In this document: piece by piece, positions 16,261-25,283 of the stretch
Position numbering within the stretch: the stretch's first letter is position 1
Layout: each line of letters starts with the position of its first letter
NCBI RefSeq assembly: GCF_019219825.1
Contig: NZ_JAHUXH010000007.1
Location: 281,784-345,783 of the forward strand
Source of the DNA: Streptomyces sp. TRM70350
Lineage (GTDB): Bacteria > Actinomycetota > Actinomycetes > Streptomycetales > Streptomycetaceae
Length of the DNA: 64,000 nt
Direction of reading: 5' to 3'
Program-made: the position numbers and the translations under genes
The notes under the pieces: generated by a model
Database searches by the model: none
The model's input: the letters and a program-made list of their open reading frames with translations, nothing else
Told to the model about the DNA's origin: nothing

Positions 16261-16279
16261 GGCGTCCCTGAGAGACGCC
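16261..16279 (+). terminator. Short hairpin after the LacI gene
   Basis: GGCGTC (16261-16266) pairs with GACGCC (16274-16279) across a 7-base loop, 22 bp after the LacI stop codon. It is a weak but well-placed terminator candidate. Confidence 0.4.
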
Positions 16280-16331
16280 GCCGACCTGCGAGAAGCGGCT
16301 TTATATCGGGCATACGAGGTTCTGCCGGGCT

Positions 16332-16364
16332 TCTCAGGCGGCACTCAGGGAGCTCTCATGGTCG
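16332..16364 (+). promoter_or_regulatory. Three 11-bp direct repeats upstream of the HtrA-like protease
   Basis: TCTCAGGCGGC, ACTCAGGGAGC and TCTCATGGTCG lie head to tail with an 11-bp period, the spacing used by OmpR/PhoB-type response regulators. The CTCAGG core resembles the MprA box of mycobacteria, where MprA controls the HtrA-like protease pepD. The array ends 13 bp before the protease start codon. The OmpR-type regulator at 17785-18522 is the obvious candidate to bind it. Confidence 0.55.
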
Positions 16365-16376
16365 GGCGACAAGCTC

Positions 16377-17408
16377 ATGGACATGACCGAGAGCTTCCGC
16401 CGCGACGGCGAGTACGAGAACCGTGAAAACCCGTACCAGGGCGGGCAGCAGCACGCCTCCTCTCCTGTCAACCCCGAGTGGCCGCCCCCGCCGCCGCCGC
16501 ACCAGCCGACGGAGCCCGTGGCCGCGCCGCCCAGGGCGAGGAAGCGCAACCGGGGACCGGTCGCGCTGCTCGCCGCCGTGGCGATCGTCGCCGCGGCCGT
16601 GGGCGGCGGCACGGCGTACGGCATCCAGGAGCTGACCGGCACCGACACGGTGGCCTCCTCCAGCACCAGCACGAACGTCGTGCCGTCCAGCCAGAAGGGC
16701 ACGGTCGCCGGGGTCGCCAGGGCGGTCAGCCCGAGCATCGTCGAGATCAACGCCACCTCGAACGCCGGTTCGTCCACCGGTTCCGGCGTGATCATCACCA
16801 GTGACGGCGAGATCATCACCAACAACCACGTGATCTCCGGTGCCTCCCGGATCAAGGTGACGACCAGCGACGGAAAGTCGTACACCGCCAAGGTCGTCGG
16901 CACGGACAGCAAGAAGGACCTCGCGCTGATCAAGCTGGAGGACGCCTCCGGCCTGAAGGCGGCCACCCTCGGCGACTCCGACGGCGTGCAGGTCGGCGAC
17001 GAGGTCGTGGCGATCGGCTCACCCGAGGGCCTGACCGGCACCGTCACCAGCGGCATCGTCTCCGCCCTGAACCGTGACGTGACCGTCTCGACCGACGAGA
17101 GCCAGGGTCAGCAGCAGTGGCAGCAGGGCGGCGGCTGGCCGTTCGAGTTCGGCGGCCAGCAGTTCAACGGCGACACCGGGTCCTCCACGACGACGTACAA
17201 GGCGATCCAGACCGACGCCTCCCTCAACCCTGGCAACTCCGGCGGCGCGCTGATCGACATGAACGGCAACATCATCGGGATCAACTCCGCGATGTACTCG
17301 GCGGCGGACTCGTCGTCCGACGCGGGCAGCGTGGGGCTCGGGTTCGCGATTCCGATCAACACCGTCAAGGCCGATCTGGCGACGCTGCGGGCGGGTTCGA
17401 CCGAGTAG
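16377..17408 (+). CDS. Membrane-anchored HtrA-like trypsin-fold serine protease without PDZ
   Basis: 343 aa. A cytoplasmic proline-rich N-terminus (1-58) is followed by one transmembrane helix (60-83) and an extracytoplasmic trypsin-like domain with the full triad: H151 (NNHVISGA), D181 (KDLALIKL), S288 (NPGNSGGAL). It stops soon after the protease domain (residue 343), so the PDZ domain of typical DegP/PepD is missing. The likely role is envelope protein quality control. There is no SD before ATG 16377. OmpR-type repeats overlap its promoter, and a two-component system follows, so stress induction is likely. Confidence 0.88.
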   Translation: MDMTESFRRDGEYENRENPYQGGQQHASSPVNPEWPPPPPPHQPTEPVAAPPRARKRNRGPVALLAAVAIVAAAVGGGTAYGIQELTGTDTVASSSTSTNVVPSSQKGTVAGVARAVSPSIVEINATSNAGSSTGSGVIITSDGEIITNNHVISGASRIKVTTSDGKSYTAKVVGTDSKKDLALIKLEDASGLKAATLGDSDGVQVGDEVVAIGSPEGLTGTVTSGIVSALNRDVTVSTDESQGQQQWQQGGGWPFEFGGQQFNGDTGSSTTTYKAIQTDASLNPGNSGGALIDMNGNIIGINSAMYSAADSSSDAGSVGLGFAIPINTVKADLATLRAGSTE

Positions 17409-17417
17409 GAGGACGGC

Positions 17418-17597
17418 ATGATCAAGCAGGTGTTCCACGAGGTGCCCGGCGTGGGCGCGACGGACCTCGGACTGGCCCTTGAGGTGGCGTCCGAACGGCA
17501 CGCCCCTCAGTCGGTGACCCGGGCCCAGGAGGTGGCGCCCGGCCCCGGCGCCGGGCGCCGTGCCTCCGCCCGCCGCCGCGTCACCGCCCGCGGCTAG
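17418..17597 (+). CDS. 59-aa hypothetical protein, possibly truncated by the adjacent repeat element
   Basis: Starts 9 bp after the protease stop with GGAGGA at a good distance before ATG 17418. The product begins MIKQVFHEVPGVGATDLGLA and ends in a basic Arg/Ala-rich stretch (RRASARRRVTARG). Its TAG stop ends on the first base of the 108-bp inverted-repeat element. The protein may originally have been longer. It is in a probable operon with the protease. No family recognised. Confidence 0.55.
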   Translation: MIKQVFHEVPGVGATDLGLALEVASERHAPQSVTRAQEVAPGPGAGRRASARRRVTARG

Positions 17598-17704
17598 GGC
17601 CTGTCCGGCGGATCAGGTCGCAGGGAAGCGTCGGCGACCGGCGACAACGCCGCAGGTGGGCGTGCCACGCCCCGCGTCTGCGGCATGATCCGCCGGACAG
17701 GCCC
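17597..17704. mobile_element. MITE-like 108-bp element with 19-bp perfect terminal inverted repeats
   Basis: GGGCCTGTCCGGCGGATCA at 17597-17615 is the exact reverse complement of 17686-17704. The interior also folds (GCCGCAG near 17650 with CTGCGGC near 17677), so the whole unit forms a long hairpin. It carries no ORF. Size, perfect ends and non-coding content fit a miniature inverted-repeat transposable element mobilised in trans by an IS. I see no clear target-site duplication. It separates the protease gene from the two-component genes and could also terminate transcription. Confidence 0.6.
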
Positions 17705-17784
17705 TGACCCTTTCCGGCACCGCCCGCAAACATGCGAGGCTGACACCGTCAGACTCCCCTCCACCGCATCCGAGGAACCCGAGC

Positions 17785-18522
17785 ATGAGCCCCGCCGAAG
17801 GCGACCGTGACCCCCAGCGCATCCTCATCGTCGACGACGAGCCGGCGGTGCGCGAAGCACTCCAGCGCAGCCTCGCCTTCGAGGGGTACGCCACGGAGGT
17901 CGCGGTCGACGGCGCGGACGCCCTGGAGAAGGCGACCGCGTACCAGCCCGACCTGGTCGTCCTCGACATCCAGATGCCCCGCATGGACGGCCTGACCGCC
18001 GCGCGCCGCATCCGCGGCGCCGGCGACACGACGCCCATCCTGATGCTGACGGCCCGCGACACGGTCGGCGACCGGGTGACGGGACTGGACGCCGGGGCGG
18101 ACGACTACCTGGTCAAGCCCTTCGAACTGGACGAGCTGTTCGCCCGTATCCGCGCCCTGCTGCGGCGCAGCTCGTACGCGGCGGCGGTGGCGGCAGCCGA
18201 GGCACAGCAGGACGAGGCGCTGGTCTTCGCCGACCTGCGCATGGACCTCGCGACGCGGGAGGTGACGCGGGGCGGGCGGCCGGTGGAGCTGACGCGCACG
18301 GAGTTCACCCTGCTGGAGATGTTCATGGCGCACCCGCGCCAGGTGCTCACGCGGGAGCAGATCCTGAAGGCGGTGTGGGGCTTCGACTTCGAGCCGTCGT
18401 CGAACTCGCTGGACGTGTACGTGATGTACCTGCGCCGCAAGACGGAGGCGGGCGGCGAGCCGCGGCTCGTGCACACCGTGCGGGGCGTGGGGTACGTCCT
18501 GCGGCAGGGCGGCGCGGAGTGA
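17785..18522 (+). CDS. OmpR-family response regulator (MprA-like)
   Basis: 245 aa. Receiver domain 11-125 with acidic pair D17/D18, phospho-acceptor D61 ([10 protein letters not shown]), switch Thr in MLTARD and Lys in VKPFE. C-terminal wHTH (about 145-240; [33 protein letters not shown]). All phosphorylation residues are intact. The kinase gene overlaps its stop by 4 bases. Resembles the MprA/TcrA group, whose targets include HtrA proteases, matching the HtrA-like gene 400 bp upstream. Confidence 0.9.
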   Translation: MSPAEGDRDPQRILIVDDEPAVREALQRSLAFEGYATEVAVDGADALEKATAYQPDLVVLDIQMPRMDGLTAARRIRGAGDTTPILMLTARDTVGDRVTGLDAGADDYLVKPFELDELFARIRALLRRSSYAAAVAAAEAQQDEALVFADLRMDLATREVTRGGRPVELTRTEFTLLEMFMAHPRQVLTREQILKAVWGFDFEPSSNSLDVYVMYLRRKTEAGGEPRLVHTVRGVGYVLRQGGAE

Positions 18523-19961
18523 ACGGGCTTTCCCGCCGGTTCCGCGCCCTTCCGATCCGCTCCCGGCTGGCGTTGCTGGTGGCGGCGGCGGTGGCGTTCG
18601 CGGTGGCGGCGGTTTCGGTGACGTGCTGGTTCATTGTGCAGGGGAAGCTGTACGGGCAGGTCGACGACGACCTCAAGAAGGCGTCGATCAGGATGCCCGG
18701 GCAGCTCCAGGACGCCCTCGACAACTGCACCGAGACCCCGTACGGCTCCGGCGTCTTCCGGAACACCTACTCCCAGCTGGTCCAGGAGGACGGCACCGTC
18801 TGCGTCCTGCAGGACTCCGCGGCAACGGTGAAGGTCACCCGGGCCGACACCGACGAGATCAAGAACGGGAACACCGGCGACATCTACTTCCGCAACGGCA
18901 CGGCGGGGGACGGCACCGATGTGCGTGTGCTGACCCGGCCACTGGGCGCCACCACCACCGCCACCGGGGAGGCCGGGCCCAACGTCGGACTCGTCGTCGC
19001 CGTATCCCTGAAGAGCACCCAGAAGACCCTCAACGACCTCGCCCTGATCCTCCTCCTCGTCTCCGGCGTCGGTGTCGTCGGCGCCGGAGCCGCCGGTCTC
19101 GCGGTCGCCCGCGCGGGCCTGCGCCCCGTCGACAGGCTCACGGAGGCCGTCGAACACGTGGCCCGTACCGAGGACCTGAACGTCCGCATCCCGGTGGAGG
19201 ACGACAGCGAGGACGAGGTCGCCCGCCTCTCGCACTCCTTCAACTCGATGACATCGGCGCTGGCCAGCTCCCGCGACCTGCAACAGCAACTCATCGCGGA
19301 CGCCGGCCACGAACTCCGCACCCCTCTGACGTCCTTGCGGACCAACATCGAACTCCTCACCCGAAGCGAGGAAACCGGCCGCCCCATCCCCGAGGCCGAC
19401 CGCAAGGCGCTGCTCGCCTCGGTGAAGGCCCAGATGACGGAACTGGCCGCGCTGATCGGCGACTTGCAGGAGCTGTCCCGCCCCGACACGGCCCAGCAGA
19501 CGGGCAGGACACAGGTGATCGCCTTCCACGACGCCGTCGAGTCGGCCCTGCGCCGCGCCCGCCTGCGCGGCCCGGAGCTGACGATCACGGCGGACGTGCA
19601 GCCGTGGTACGTACGCGCGGAGCCGTCGGCGCTGGAGCGGGCGGTGGTCAACATCCTGGACAACGCGGTGAAGTTCAGCCCGGTCAGCGGCACGATCGAG
19701 GTCGTGTTGAACGACGGCACCTTGACCGTCCGCGACCACGGCCCCGGCATCCCCGCCGACGAACTCCCCCACGTCTTCGACCGCTTCTGGCGCTCACCGA
19801 GCGCCCGCGCCCTGCCGGGCTCCGGCCTCGGCCTGTCCATCGTGGCGCGTACGGTCCAGCAGGCGGGCGGCGAGGTCACGCTGGCCCGGGCGGACGGTGA
19901 CGGCACGGTGGCCACCGTACGACTGCCGGGGGCGCCTACTCCGCCGCCGGAGAGGATGTAG
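18519..19961 (+). CDS. Sensor histidine kinase (MprB-like), partner of the upstream regulator
   Basis: 480 aa from GTG 18519, overlapping the regulator stop (GTGA). Two transmembrane helices (17-40 and 174-196) enclose a ~130-residue extracytoplasmic sensor with two cysteines (C70, C95) that could form a disulfide. Then come HAMP (197-250), HisKA with phospho-acceptor H264 ([13 protein letters not shown]), and HATPase_c with the N box ([10 protein letters not shown]) and G boxes ([16 protein letters not shown]). The sensor domain probably monitors the envelope. Confidence 0.9.
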   Translation: MNGLSRRFRALPIRSRLALLVAAAVAFAVAAVSVTCWFIVQGKLYGQVDDDLKKASIRMPGQLQDALDNCTETPYGSGVFRNTYSQLVQEDGTVCVLQDSAATVKVTRADTDEIKNGNTGDIYFRNGTAGDGTDVRVLTRPLGATTTATGEAGPNVGLVVAVSLKSTQKTLNDLALILLLVSGVGVVGAGAAGLAVARAGLRPVDRLTEAVEHVARTEDLNVRIPVEDDSEDEVARLSHSFNSMTSALASSRDLQQQLIADAGHELRTPLTSLRTNIELLTRSEETGRPIPEADRKALLASVKAQMTELAALIGDLQELSRPDTAQQTGRTQVIAFHDAVESALRRARLRGPELTITADVQPWYVRAEPSALERAVVNILDNAVKFSPVSGTIEVVLNDGTLTVRDHGPGIPADELPHVFDRFWRSPSARALPGSGLGLSIVARTVQQAGGEVTLARADGDGTVATVRLPGAPTPPPERM

Positions 19962-20229
19962 GCGGGTCGGTCGCCTGCCAGACGATCTCATACTGGTTCG
20001 ACGCACATGCTCTCCGGTAGATCGTGATCGGCATCGATCCCACGGAAGTACGGGTCCTTGGCGGTGACCAGCTCGGCGCGAGCCCCGTCAGCCTCACGAT
20101 CCGCAGCGTGGGCAACAAGGGCGCTTCGCGTCGCCTTCCGCCATCCACGTTTTTGCCGCCCCCGGCAACCATCCACCTCCCAGCGGCAACTCACCAGCGA
20201 CCAGCCCCTCCCACGGAACGGACCCGCGC

Positions 20230-22293
20230 ATGAGTGAGCTCCGCCGCAAGCCCCGTCACCGTCACCGTCGGCGCAGAAACGCCCTCCTGATCGGCGTCCC
20301 CGCCGCACTCGCCGCCGCCGCGACCCTCGCCTACGGCACCGTCTTCGGCGTGTTCGGCGACGACGTGCAGACCACCGCGCAGGCCGCCGCCCCGTCCTGG
20401 GCCACCGCCACCGCCGACGGGTTCGCCTCCGTCAACAGCCTGGGTCAGAACGGTACTTACGGCGGGCGCGACGGCAGGACCGTCACCGTGCGGACGCCGG
20501 CCGAGCTGGAGAAGTACGCCACCGCCGCCGAGCCCTACGTGATCGTCGTCGCCGGGACCATCAACATGTCCCCCGTCGGCAAGGAGATCAAGGTCGCCTC
20601 CGACAAGACCATCGTCGGGGCCGGGACCGCCGGGCACATCGTCGGCGGTGGGTTCTTCCTCGGCAACGGCGTTCACAACGTGATCATCCGGAATCTGACC
20701 ATCCGGGACTCGTACCAAGGCGTCTGGAACGACAAGGACCACGACTTCGACGCCATCCAGATGGACGGCGCCCACCACGTCTGGATCGATCACAACGACC
20801 TTCGGCACATGGCCGACGGCCTCATCGACGTCCGCAAGGACAGCACCAACATCACCGTCTCCTGGAACAAGCTGAGCGACAACAACAAGGCCTTCGGCAT
20901 CGGCTGGACCCAGAACGTCGTCACCGACATCACGATCCACCACAACTGGATCCGCGAGACCGAGCAGCGCAACCCGTCCACCGACAACGCCGCCCACGCC
21001 CACCTCTACAACAACTTCCTGGAGGACACGGCGGGCACCACCATCGCCTCCTCCTACGGCAACTACGCCCGCGGGAAGACCAACATGGTCCTGGAGAACT
21101 CCTACTTCCAGCGCTTCAGGAACCCCGTCATCAGGGACAGCACCGCCACCCTCGTCCAGCGCGGCAACGTCTTCTCCGGCACCAGCGGCCGCAACGAGAG
21201 CGGCGGCGGCAGTGGCTTCGATCCGAAGCGTTACTACGGCTACCGCCTCGACAACGCCTCCGACGTCCCCGCGCTTCTCAGGTCCGGCGCCGGCCCTCGT
21301 ACGTCCATCGGTACGACCACCAGGGCAGCGGCCGCCACCACCCTCACCGTCGCCAAGGACGGCTCCGGCCAGTACTCCACCGTCCAGGCCGCCGTCAACG
21401 CCGTCCCCGCGAACAACCCCTCCCGCGTCGTCATCGCCGTCAAGCCGGGCACGTACCGCGAGACCGTCAAGGTGCCGTCCAACAAGCCGCACGTCACCAT
21501 CCAGGGCACCGGCGGCAGCCGTAAGGACACCGTCATCGTCCACGACAACGCCGCCGGGACGCCCAGGCCCGACGGTTCGGGTACGTACGGCACCAGCGGC
21601 AGCGCCACCGTCGCGGTCGAGGCCGACGACTTCCAGGCCCGCAACCTGACCATCACCAACGACTTCGACGAGAGGGCGAACCAGGGCCTCAGCGGGCATC
21701 AGGCCGTCGCACTGCGCACCGCCGCCGACAAGGTGTTCCTGGACAGCATCATCGTCAACGGCGACCAGGACACCCTCCTGCTCGACACCGCCGCCAAGGA
21801 CCGGCTCGGCCGGGTCTACATGACCAACTCCTACGTCACCGGGAACGTGGACTTCGTCTTCGGGAGGGCCACCGCCGTCATCGACCGGTCCGTCCTCACG
21901 CTGAAGAAGCGGTGGAACGGGACCTCCGCCGGGTACATCACCGCGCCGAGCACCGCGGCCGACCGCAAGGGCTTCCTCATCAACCGTTCGACCGTGAACG
22001 GCGACGTCTCCGCCGCGAGCTTCTACCTCGGCCGCAACTGGCACGCCGGGGGCGACGCGTCGCTCCGCCCGCAGACCACGGTCCGCAACAGCACCCTGAG
22101 CGCCGCGATCAAGTCCACGCCGTGGTCCGACATGGGCGGCTTCTCCTGGAAGAACGACCGGTTCGCCGAGTACCGGAACACCGGCCCCGGCGCCGGATCC
22201 GCCAGCACCGACCGCCCGCAGCTCACCGACGCCCAGGCCACCGGCCAGGAGGTCACCGACTGGCTGGGCGACTGGACACCTACGGCGTCCTGA
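20230..22293 (+). CDS. Secreted pectate lyase (PL1)-pectin methylesterase (CE8) fusion
   Basis: 687 aa. An Arg-rich N-terminus plus hydrophobic segment (18-40) is a Sec signal. Residues ~60-350 form a PL1 beta-helix with WIDHND, DGLIDVRKDSTNITVSWN and RNPSTDN. After a short Thr/Ala linker (~356-370), residues 371-685 are a CE8 beta-helix with GTYRE (407-411), Q491 (QAVAL), D514 (QDTL), nucleophile D541 (DFVFG) and R602 (LGRNW). One exported protein would demethylate pectin and then cleave the polygalacturonate. The 3' end overlaps the convergent gene by 14 bases. The ~270 bp before it has no clear gene. Confidence 0.9.
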   Translation: MSELRRKPRHRHRRRRNALLIGVPAALAAAATLAYGTVFGVFGDDVQTTAQAAAPSWATATADGFASVNSLGQNGTYGGRDGRTVTVRTPAELEKYATAAEPYVIVVAGTINMSPVGKEIKVASDKTIVGAGTAGHIVGGGFFLGNGVHNVIIRNLTIRDSYQGVWNDKDHDFDAIQMDGAHHVWIDHNDLRHMADGLIDVRKDSTNITVSWNKLSDNNKAFGIGWTQNVVTDITIHHNWIRETEQRNPSTDNAAHAHLYNNFLEDTAGTTIASSYGNYARGKTNMVLENSYFQRFRNPVIRDSTATLVQRGNVFSGTSGRNESGGGSGFDPKRYYGYRLDNASDVPALLRSGAGPRTSIGTTTRAAAATTLTVAKDGSGQYSTVQAAVNAVPANNPSRVVIAVKPGTYRETVKVPSNKPHVTIQGTGGSRKDTVIVHDNAAGTPRPDGSGTYGTSGSATVAVEADDFQARNLTITNDFDERANQGLSGHQAVALRTAADKVFLDSIIVNGDQDTLLLDTAAKDRLGRVYMTNSYVTGNVDFVFGRATAVIDRSVLTLKKRWNGTSAGYITAPSTAADRKGFLINRSTVNGDVSAASFYLGRNWHAGGDASLRPQTTVRNSTLSAAIKSTPWSDMGGFSWKNDRFAEYRNTGPGAGSASTDRPQLTDAQATGQEVTDWLGDWTPTAS

Positions 22294-23710
22294 CGGACCC
22301 GTCCGCCGGGCGCAGATGACCGACAAGTGCCCGGAACCGGCCCCACGCCTGAGGGAGCGTCCCGTCGCCCAACCGGTAGTGCAGGGCGGGTTCGGCGGCG
22401 TGACCGAGCGGCACGGGCGTGGGGCCGTGAGGCGGGCACTCGGCATGCGACCGGCCGACCCGCCGGGCCTCGTCACGGCCGAGCGTGAAGGTGACGGGCA
22501 CCGGCGGCGCCTCGGCGTGCGCGGGAACGGTGAGGTCGCGGCGGCCCGCGCGCAGGGACGTGAGCAGTGTGACGAGACCGTGGCCGACGTCGAGTTCGGC
22601 GGCGAGCCCCTCCATGGCGTGCAGGGGCGGCGGCTCGTCCTCGCCGTATCCGAGCGCGACGGCGATGTCCTCCTCGACGCCCGCCGGTGTGCGCCGCACC
22701 CGGACCGTGGCCAGGGCCGGGCGATCGGAGTGCCCGACGGCGATCAGCCAGGTGGGCCGGGGTGCGCGGGACCGGGCCAGGTCTGTCAACCCCCTTGTCG
22801 ACCAAGGCACGTTGACCGGTTCGGCGGTACTCCACCCGGTGGGCGCGGTGCCCGTCAGGTGGCGGAAACAGGTCTCCAGCGCGCGGCCGAGGACCAGGTC
22901 CGGGTCGGCGGGGTGACGGGTGCGAAGAGTCAGCAGCAGCTGGCGCTCACCCGTCCCGGCACCGACCGTGAAGGCCCCGGCGACCGGCGTGGTGCCCTGC
23001 TCATCGCGTACGGGGGTGAAGATGCCGCCCTTCCAGTGCAGCACGGCACCGGACAACCCGTCGTAGTAGCCGTGGTCGGGGTCCTGGACGACCCAGCGGT
23101 TGGGCAGGCCGCGCAACGCGGTGCGGTTGGGCAGGGTGAGACGTGCGGTGGGCGGGGTGACGATCTGCAGGGCGCGGTCGCTCTCGGTCGCCGTGCGCAG
23201 GGCGTCGGAGAGCCAGCTGGTCAGGGGGACCAGGGGGCGGTCCTGGATGACCACGGCAGTTCTCGGGGTGAGGACGTCGATGGCGGGGCCGCCGGTGGCG
23301 GGCGCCGCGGCGGCGGAGACGTCCGTGGTCAGGGGGACGACCTCGGTGGTGGCGGCCTCGGCCGGCCAGACCGTGCCGCCCAGGGCGGTGACCAGACGCC
23401 CGGCGAAGGAGCCCGCGAGGCGTCCGGCCTCCGGGACGGCCGTGGAGGCACGAGCCTCGGTCCACCACACCGGCCCAGCCTGCCCGGCACCGTCCACACC
23501 GTCCAGCAGGCGGGACGTCTCGCCCGGAACCTGGACCAGGATGGGGGCCTCCACGGAGACGAGGGGACGGCCGTTGGGGTCGCAGAGCTGGACGACGGCG
23601 CCGTCGGCGAGGGTGTGCACGCCCAGGTCGGGGCCACCGGCGTACAGGCCCGCCAGCAGCGCGCGCACGTCCGGCATCGTGGGGGTGAGGGCGATGACGT
23701 CCTTGGTCAC
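22280..23710 (-). CDS. DUF6177-like protein of a type VII-associated locus
   Basis: 476 aa, soluble, no signal or membrane segment. I recognise it only as the large hypothetical protein (DUF6177-like) that in Streptomyces accompanies type VII secretion/polymorphic-toxin genes; no catalytic motif is evident. The start is GTG 23710, overlapping the stop of the 33-codon ORF (GTGA). It is the last gene of a coupled set with the DUF6507-Imm49 gene, and its 3' end runs 14 bases into the pectinase gene. Confidence 0.6.
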   Translation of the reverse strand: MTKDVIALTPTMPDVRALLAGLYAGGPDLGVHTLADGAVVQLCDPNGRPLVSVEAPILVQVPGETSRLLDGVDGAGQAGPVWWTEARASTAVPEAGRLAGSFAGRLVTALGGTVWPAEAATTEVVPLTTDVSAAAAPATGGPAIDVLTPRTAVVIQDRPLVPLTSWLSDALRTATESDRALQIVTPPTARLTLPNRTALRGLPNRWVVQDPDHGYYDGLSGAVLHWKGGIFTPVRDEQGTTPVAGAFTVGAGTGERQLLLTLRTRHPADPDLVLGRALETCFRHLTGTAPTGWSTAEPVNVPWSTRGLTDLARSRAPRPTWLIAVGHSDRPALATVRVRRTPAGVEEDIAVALGYGEDEPPPLHAMEGLAAELDVGHGLVTLLTSLRAGRRDLTVPAHAEAPPVPVTFTLGRDEARRVGRSHAECPPHGPTPVPLGHAAEPALHYRLGDGTLPQAWGRFRALVGHLRPADGSVRTP

Positions 23711-23808
23711 AGGGCCTCTTCGGCGGCTTCGGTCGGCGCGTCGCGGAGGTGACGGCGGCGTACGGTGACGGACTCAAGGAGTTGGCTGTCGTAGTCCTGG
23801 GCCGTCAT
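23707..23808 (-). CDS. 33-aa ORF coupling the Imm49 and DUF6177 genes
   Basis: Begins MTAQDYDSQLLESVTVRRRH and ends EAAEEAL. The ATG overlaps the Imm49 stop (ATGA), and its TGA overlaps the GTG start of the next gene (GTGA). Perfect double coupling makes translation likely. It may be a real small protein, a remnant of a longer gene, or only a bridge for ribosome re-initiation. No family recognised. Confidence 0.55.
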   Translation of the reverse strand: MTAQDYDSQLLESVTVRRRHLRDAPTEAAEEAL

Positions 23809-24962
23809 GTCGGGAATTCGCCCAACCAGCTCCGCTTCAGCAAGTGCAGGGGCAGATACTCCGAATCGACCTCGACAGGACGACCAGCGTCGTAGGCGAG
23901 GCAGGCGAGGGCGACATCGCCGTCACTCGTCTCCTGGCGCTCCTCGACATCCGCCGTCCAGTACTCCTTGTGCAGTCGTACGGCCTGCACGAGGGCCTCG
24001 CTGAACCTCCCGTGATCCTGGCTGATGAAGCGGTAGAACACGTTGATCGGCGGATAAAGGACCTTGAGCATCAGCTCCCTGTCGACGAAGCGAAGCTGGT
24101 CGGGATCCGTCTTGTCGAAAGCGGCGACCAGCTTCTCGCCCAGCCCGGGGCGCTCCAGCCAGTACGTCTGGAGGGCATCGACCCAGTCGTAGATGTACTC
24201 CTCGAACACCGCACCCGAGGCACGCAGCGTCTCGACCGGCACCTGGCACAGCTGGGTCATCCGGCCCTGGTCACGACAGATCACCGCGAGCCAGAAAGCG
24301 TCCAGCCAGGTCCCCGCGTCCACGAAGTGCCGGATCCCCACGGCCGGGAAGGTGCGCACCTTGTGAGCGATCACGCACTCGACGGTCGACCCTTCGGGAG
24401 CGGTCGCCGAGGCAAAAAGCGCCGAGCCGACCTGCATGGCCGTGGTCCAGGCTTCCCAGGTTTCCAGGAGTTCGGCGGTGGGGTCGAGGGAGCACTGGAG
24501 TTTGGCGGTGTGCAGAGCACCGCTGAAGGTCATGCCGAAGCTGTCCGGCCACTCCTCAAGCTCATCGATGTCCTTGACGACTCTGTCGTTGAGCTCTTGC
24601 CGAAGCCGGTTCGGATCCGGGTGGCCAACCGCTTCGGTCGGCCGGGAAATCCTCGTCGCCATGAACCGTTTCCTCATTTTTGGCCACCGCTGCCGCCGAT
24701 CCGACCGGCCGACGCGCACACCGACGAACTGCAGCTCGTCGGCCGTGCCCGCCATGAACTCCGCGAGCGCGGCCGCCACCAGCCCGCCCTGACTCGCGTA
24801 CTCGCCGCTCGCCCCACCCGGAGCAAGCGTCCCGGCCGACGTGGCCGCACCTTCCATGTCGTCCGCGTACGCCTGGGCGATCTCCTCCAGGACCGTCATG
24901 ACGTCCCCCACATGGGAGACCACGGTCGCGACGCCGGACGGACTGACGTCCCAGCCAGTCAA
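23805..24962 (-). CDS. DUF6507 N-terminus fused to an Imm49 immunity protein
   Basis: 385 aa from TTG 24962. Residues 1-~85 (TGWDVSPSGVATVVSHV, then GGLVAAALAEFMAG) match the DUF6507 family, WXG100-like small proteins of type VII loci. Residues ~100-385 are Imm49, with WEAWTTAMQVGSALFASAT, the DALQTYWLERPGL block and a SEYLPLHLLKRSWLGEFPT end. The join (GRSDRRQRWPKMRKRF) is basic and belongs to neither family. ATG 24662, with AGGA upstream, would start a free Imm49 of 285 aa. Immunity proteins neutralise a cognate toxin; no toxin gene is next to it. Either an in-frame deletion fusion or two genes read together. Confidence 0.7.
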   Translation of the reverse strand: MTGWDVSPSGVATVVSHVGDVMTVLEEIAQAYADDMEGAATSAGTLAPGGASGEYASQGGLVAAALAEFMAGTADELQFVGVRVGRSDRRQRWPKMRKRFMATRISRPTEAVGHPDPNRLRQELNDRVVKDIDELEEWPDSFGMTFSGALHTAKLQCSLDPTAELLETWEAWTTAMQVGSALFASATAPEGSTVECVIAHKVRTFPAVGIRHFVDAGTWLDAFWLAVICRDQGRMTQLCQVPVETLRASGAVFEEYIYDWVDALQTYWLERPGLGEKLVAAFDKTDPDQLRFVDRELMLKVLYPPINVFYRFISQDHGRFSEALVQAVRLHKEYWTADVEERQETSDGDVALACLAYDAGRPVEVDSEYLPLHLLKRSWLGEFPT

Positions 24963-25082
24963 TGCAACCCCCCGTGCATCATTAATCCCCCGCGATCTCG
25001 AACATACTGTCGCGCAAGGAGTTGCAAACGCAACGCGATTACAGGGGGAGTTGGCCGGATCCAGCCACTCAGAGGGTGAGGC

Positions 25083-25283
25083 TCAGTCGGTCCTCATGTC
25101 CGTCACGAACGCCGTCCACGAGGCTGCCCCGAACACGATCAACGGGCCGTCCGGGGCCTTACTGTCCCGGACGGGAACTATGCCGGGGTAGCCGTCGGCC
25201 ACCTCGACGCAGTTGTTGGCCCCCCCGTCGCTGTAGCTCGACTTGCGCCATACGGCGGCGCTGAGATCGGGGGTGTGCTTCAT
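25083..25283 (-). CDS. DUF397 protein
   Basis: 66 aa with the family core WRKSSYSDGGANNCVEVAD and VRDSKAPDGP. DUF397 proteins are small partners of XRE/DUF5753 regulators in Streptomyces (BldB/WhiJ-like modules), thought to counteract or tune the regulator. Its ATG overlaps the stop of the upstream regulator gene by 4 bases (ATGA), so the pair is coupled. Confidence 0.92.
   Translation of the reverse strand: MKHTPDLSAAVWRKSSYSDGGANNCVEVADGYPGIVPVRDSKAPDGPLIVFGAASWTAFVTDMRTD

Noticed and set aside
19936..20233. Short ORFs on both strands between the histidine kinase and the pectinase (19936-20172 minus, 20024-20233 plus)
   Set aside because: No family, no convincing RBS, and unlike codon use; treated as leader or intergenic sequence.
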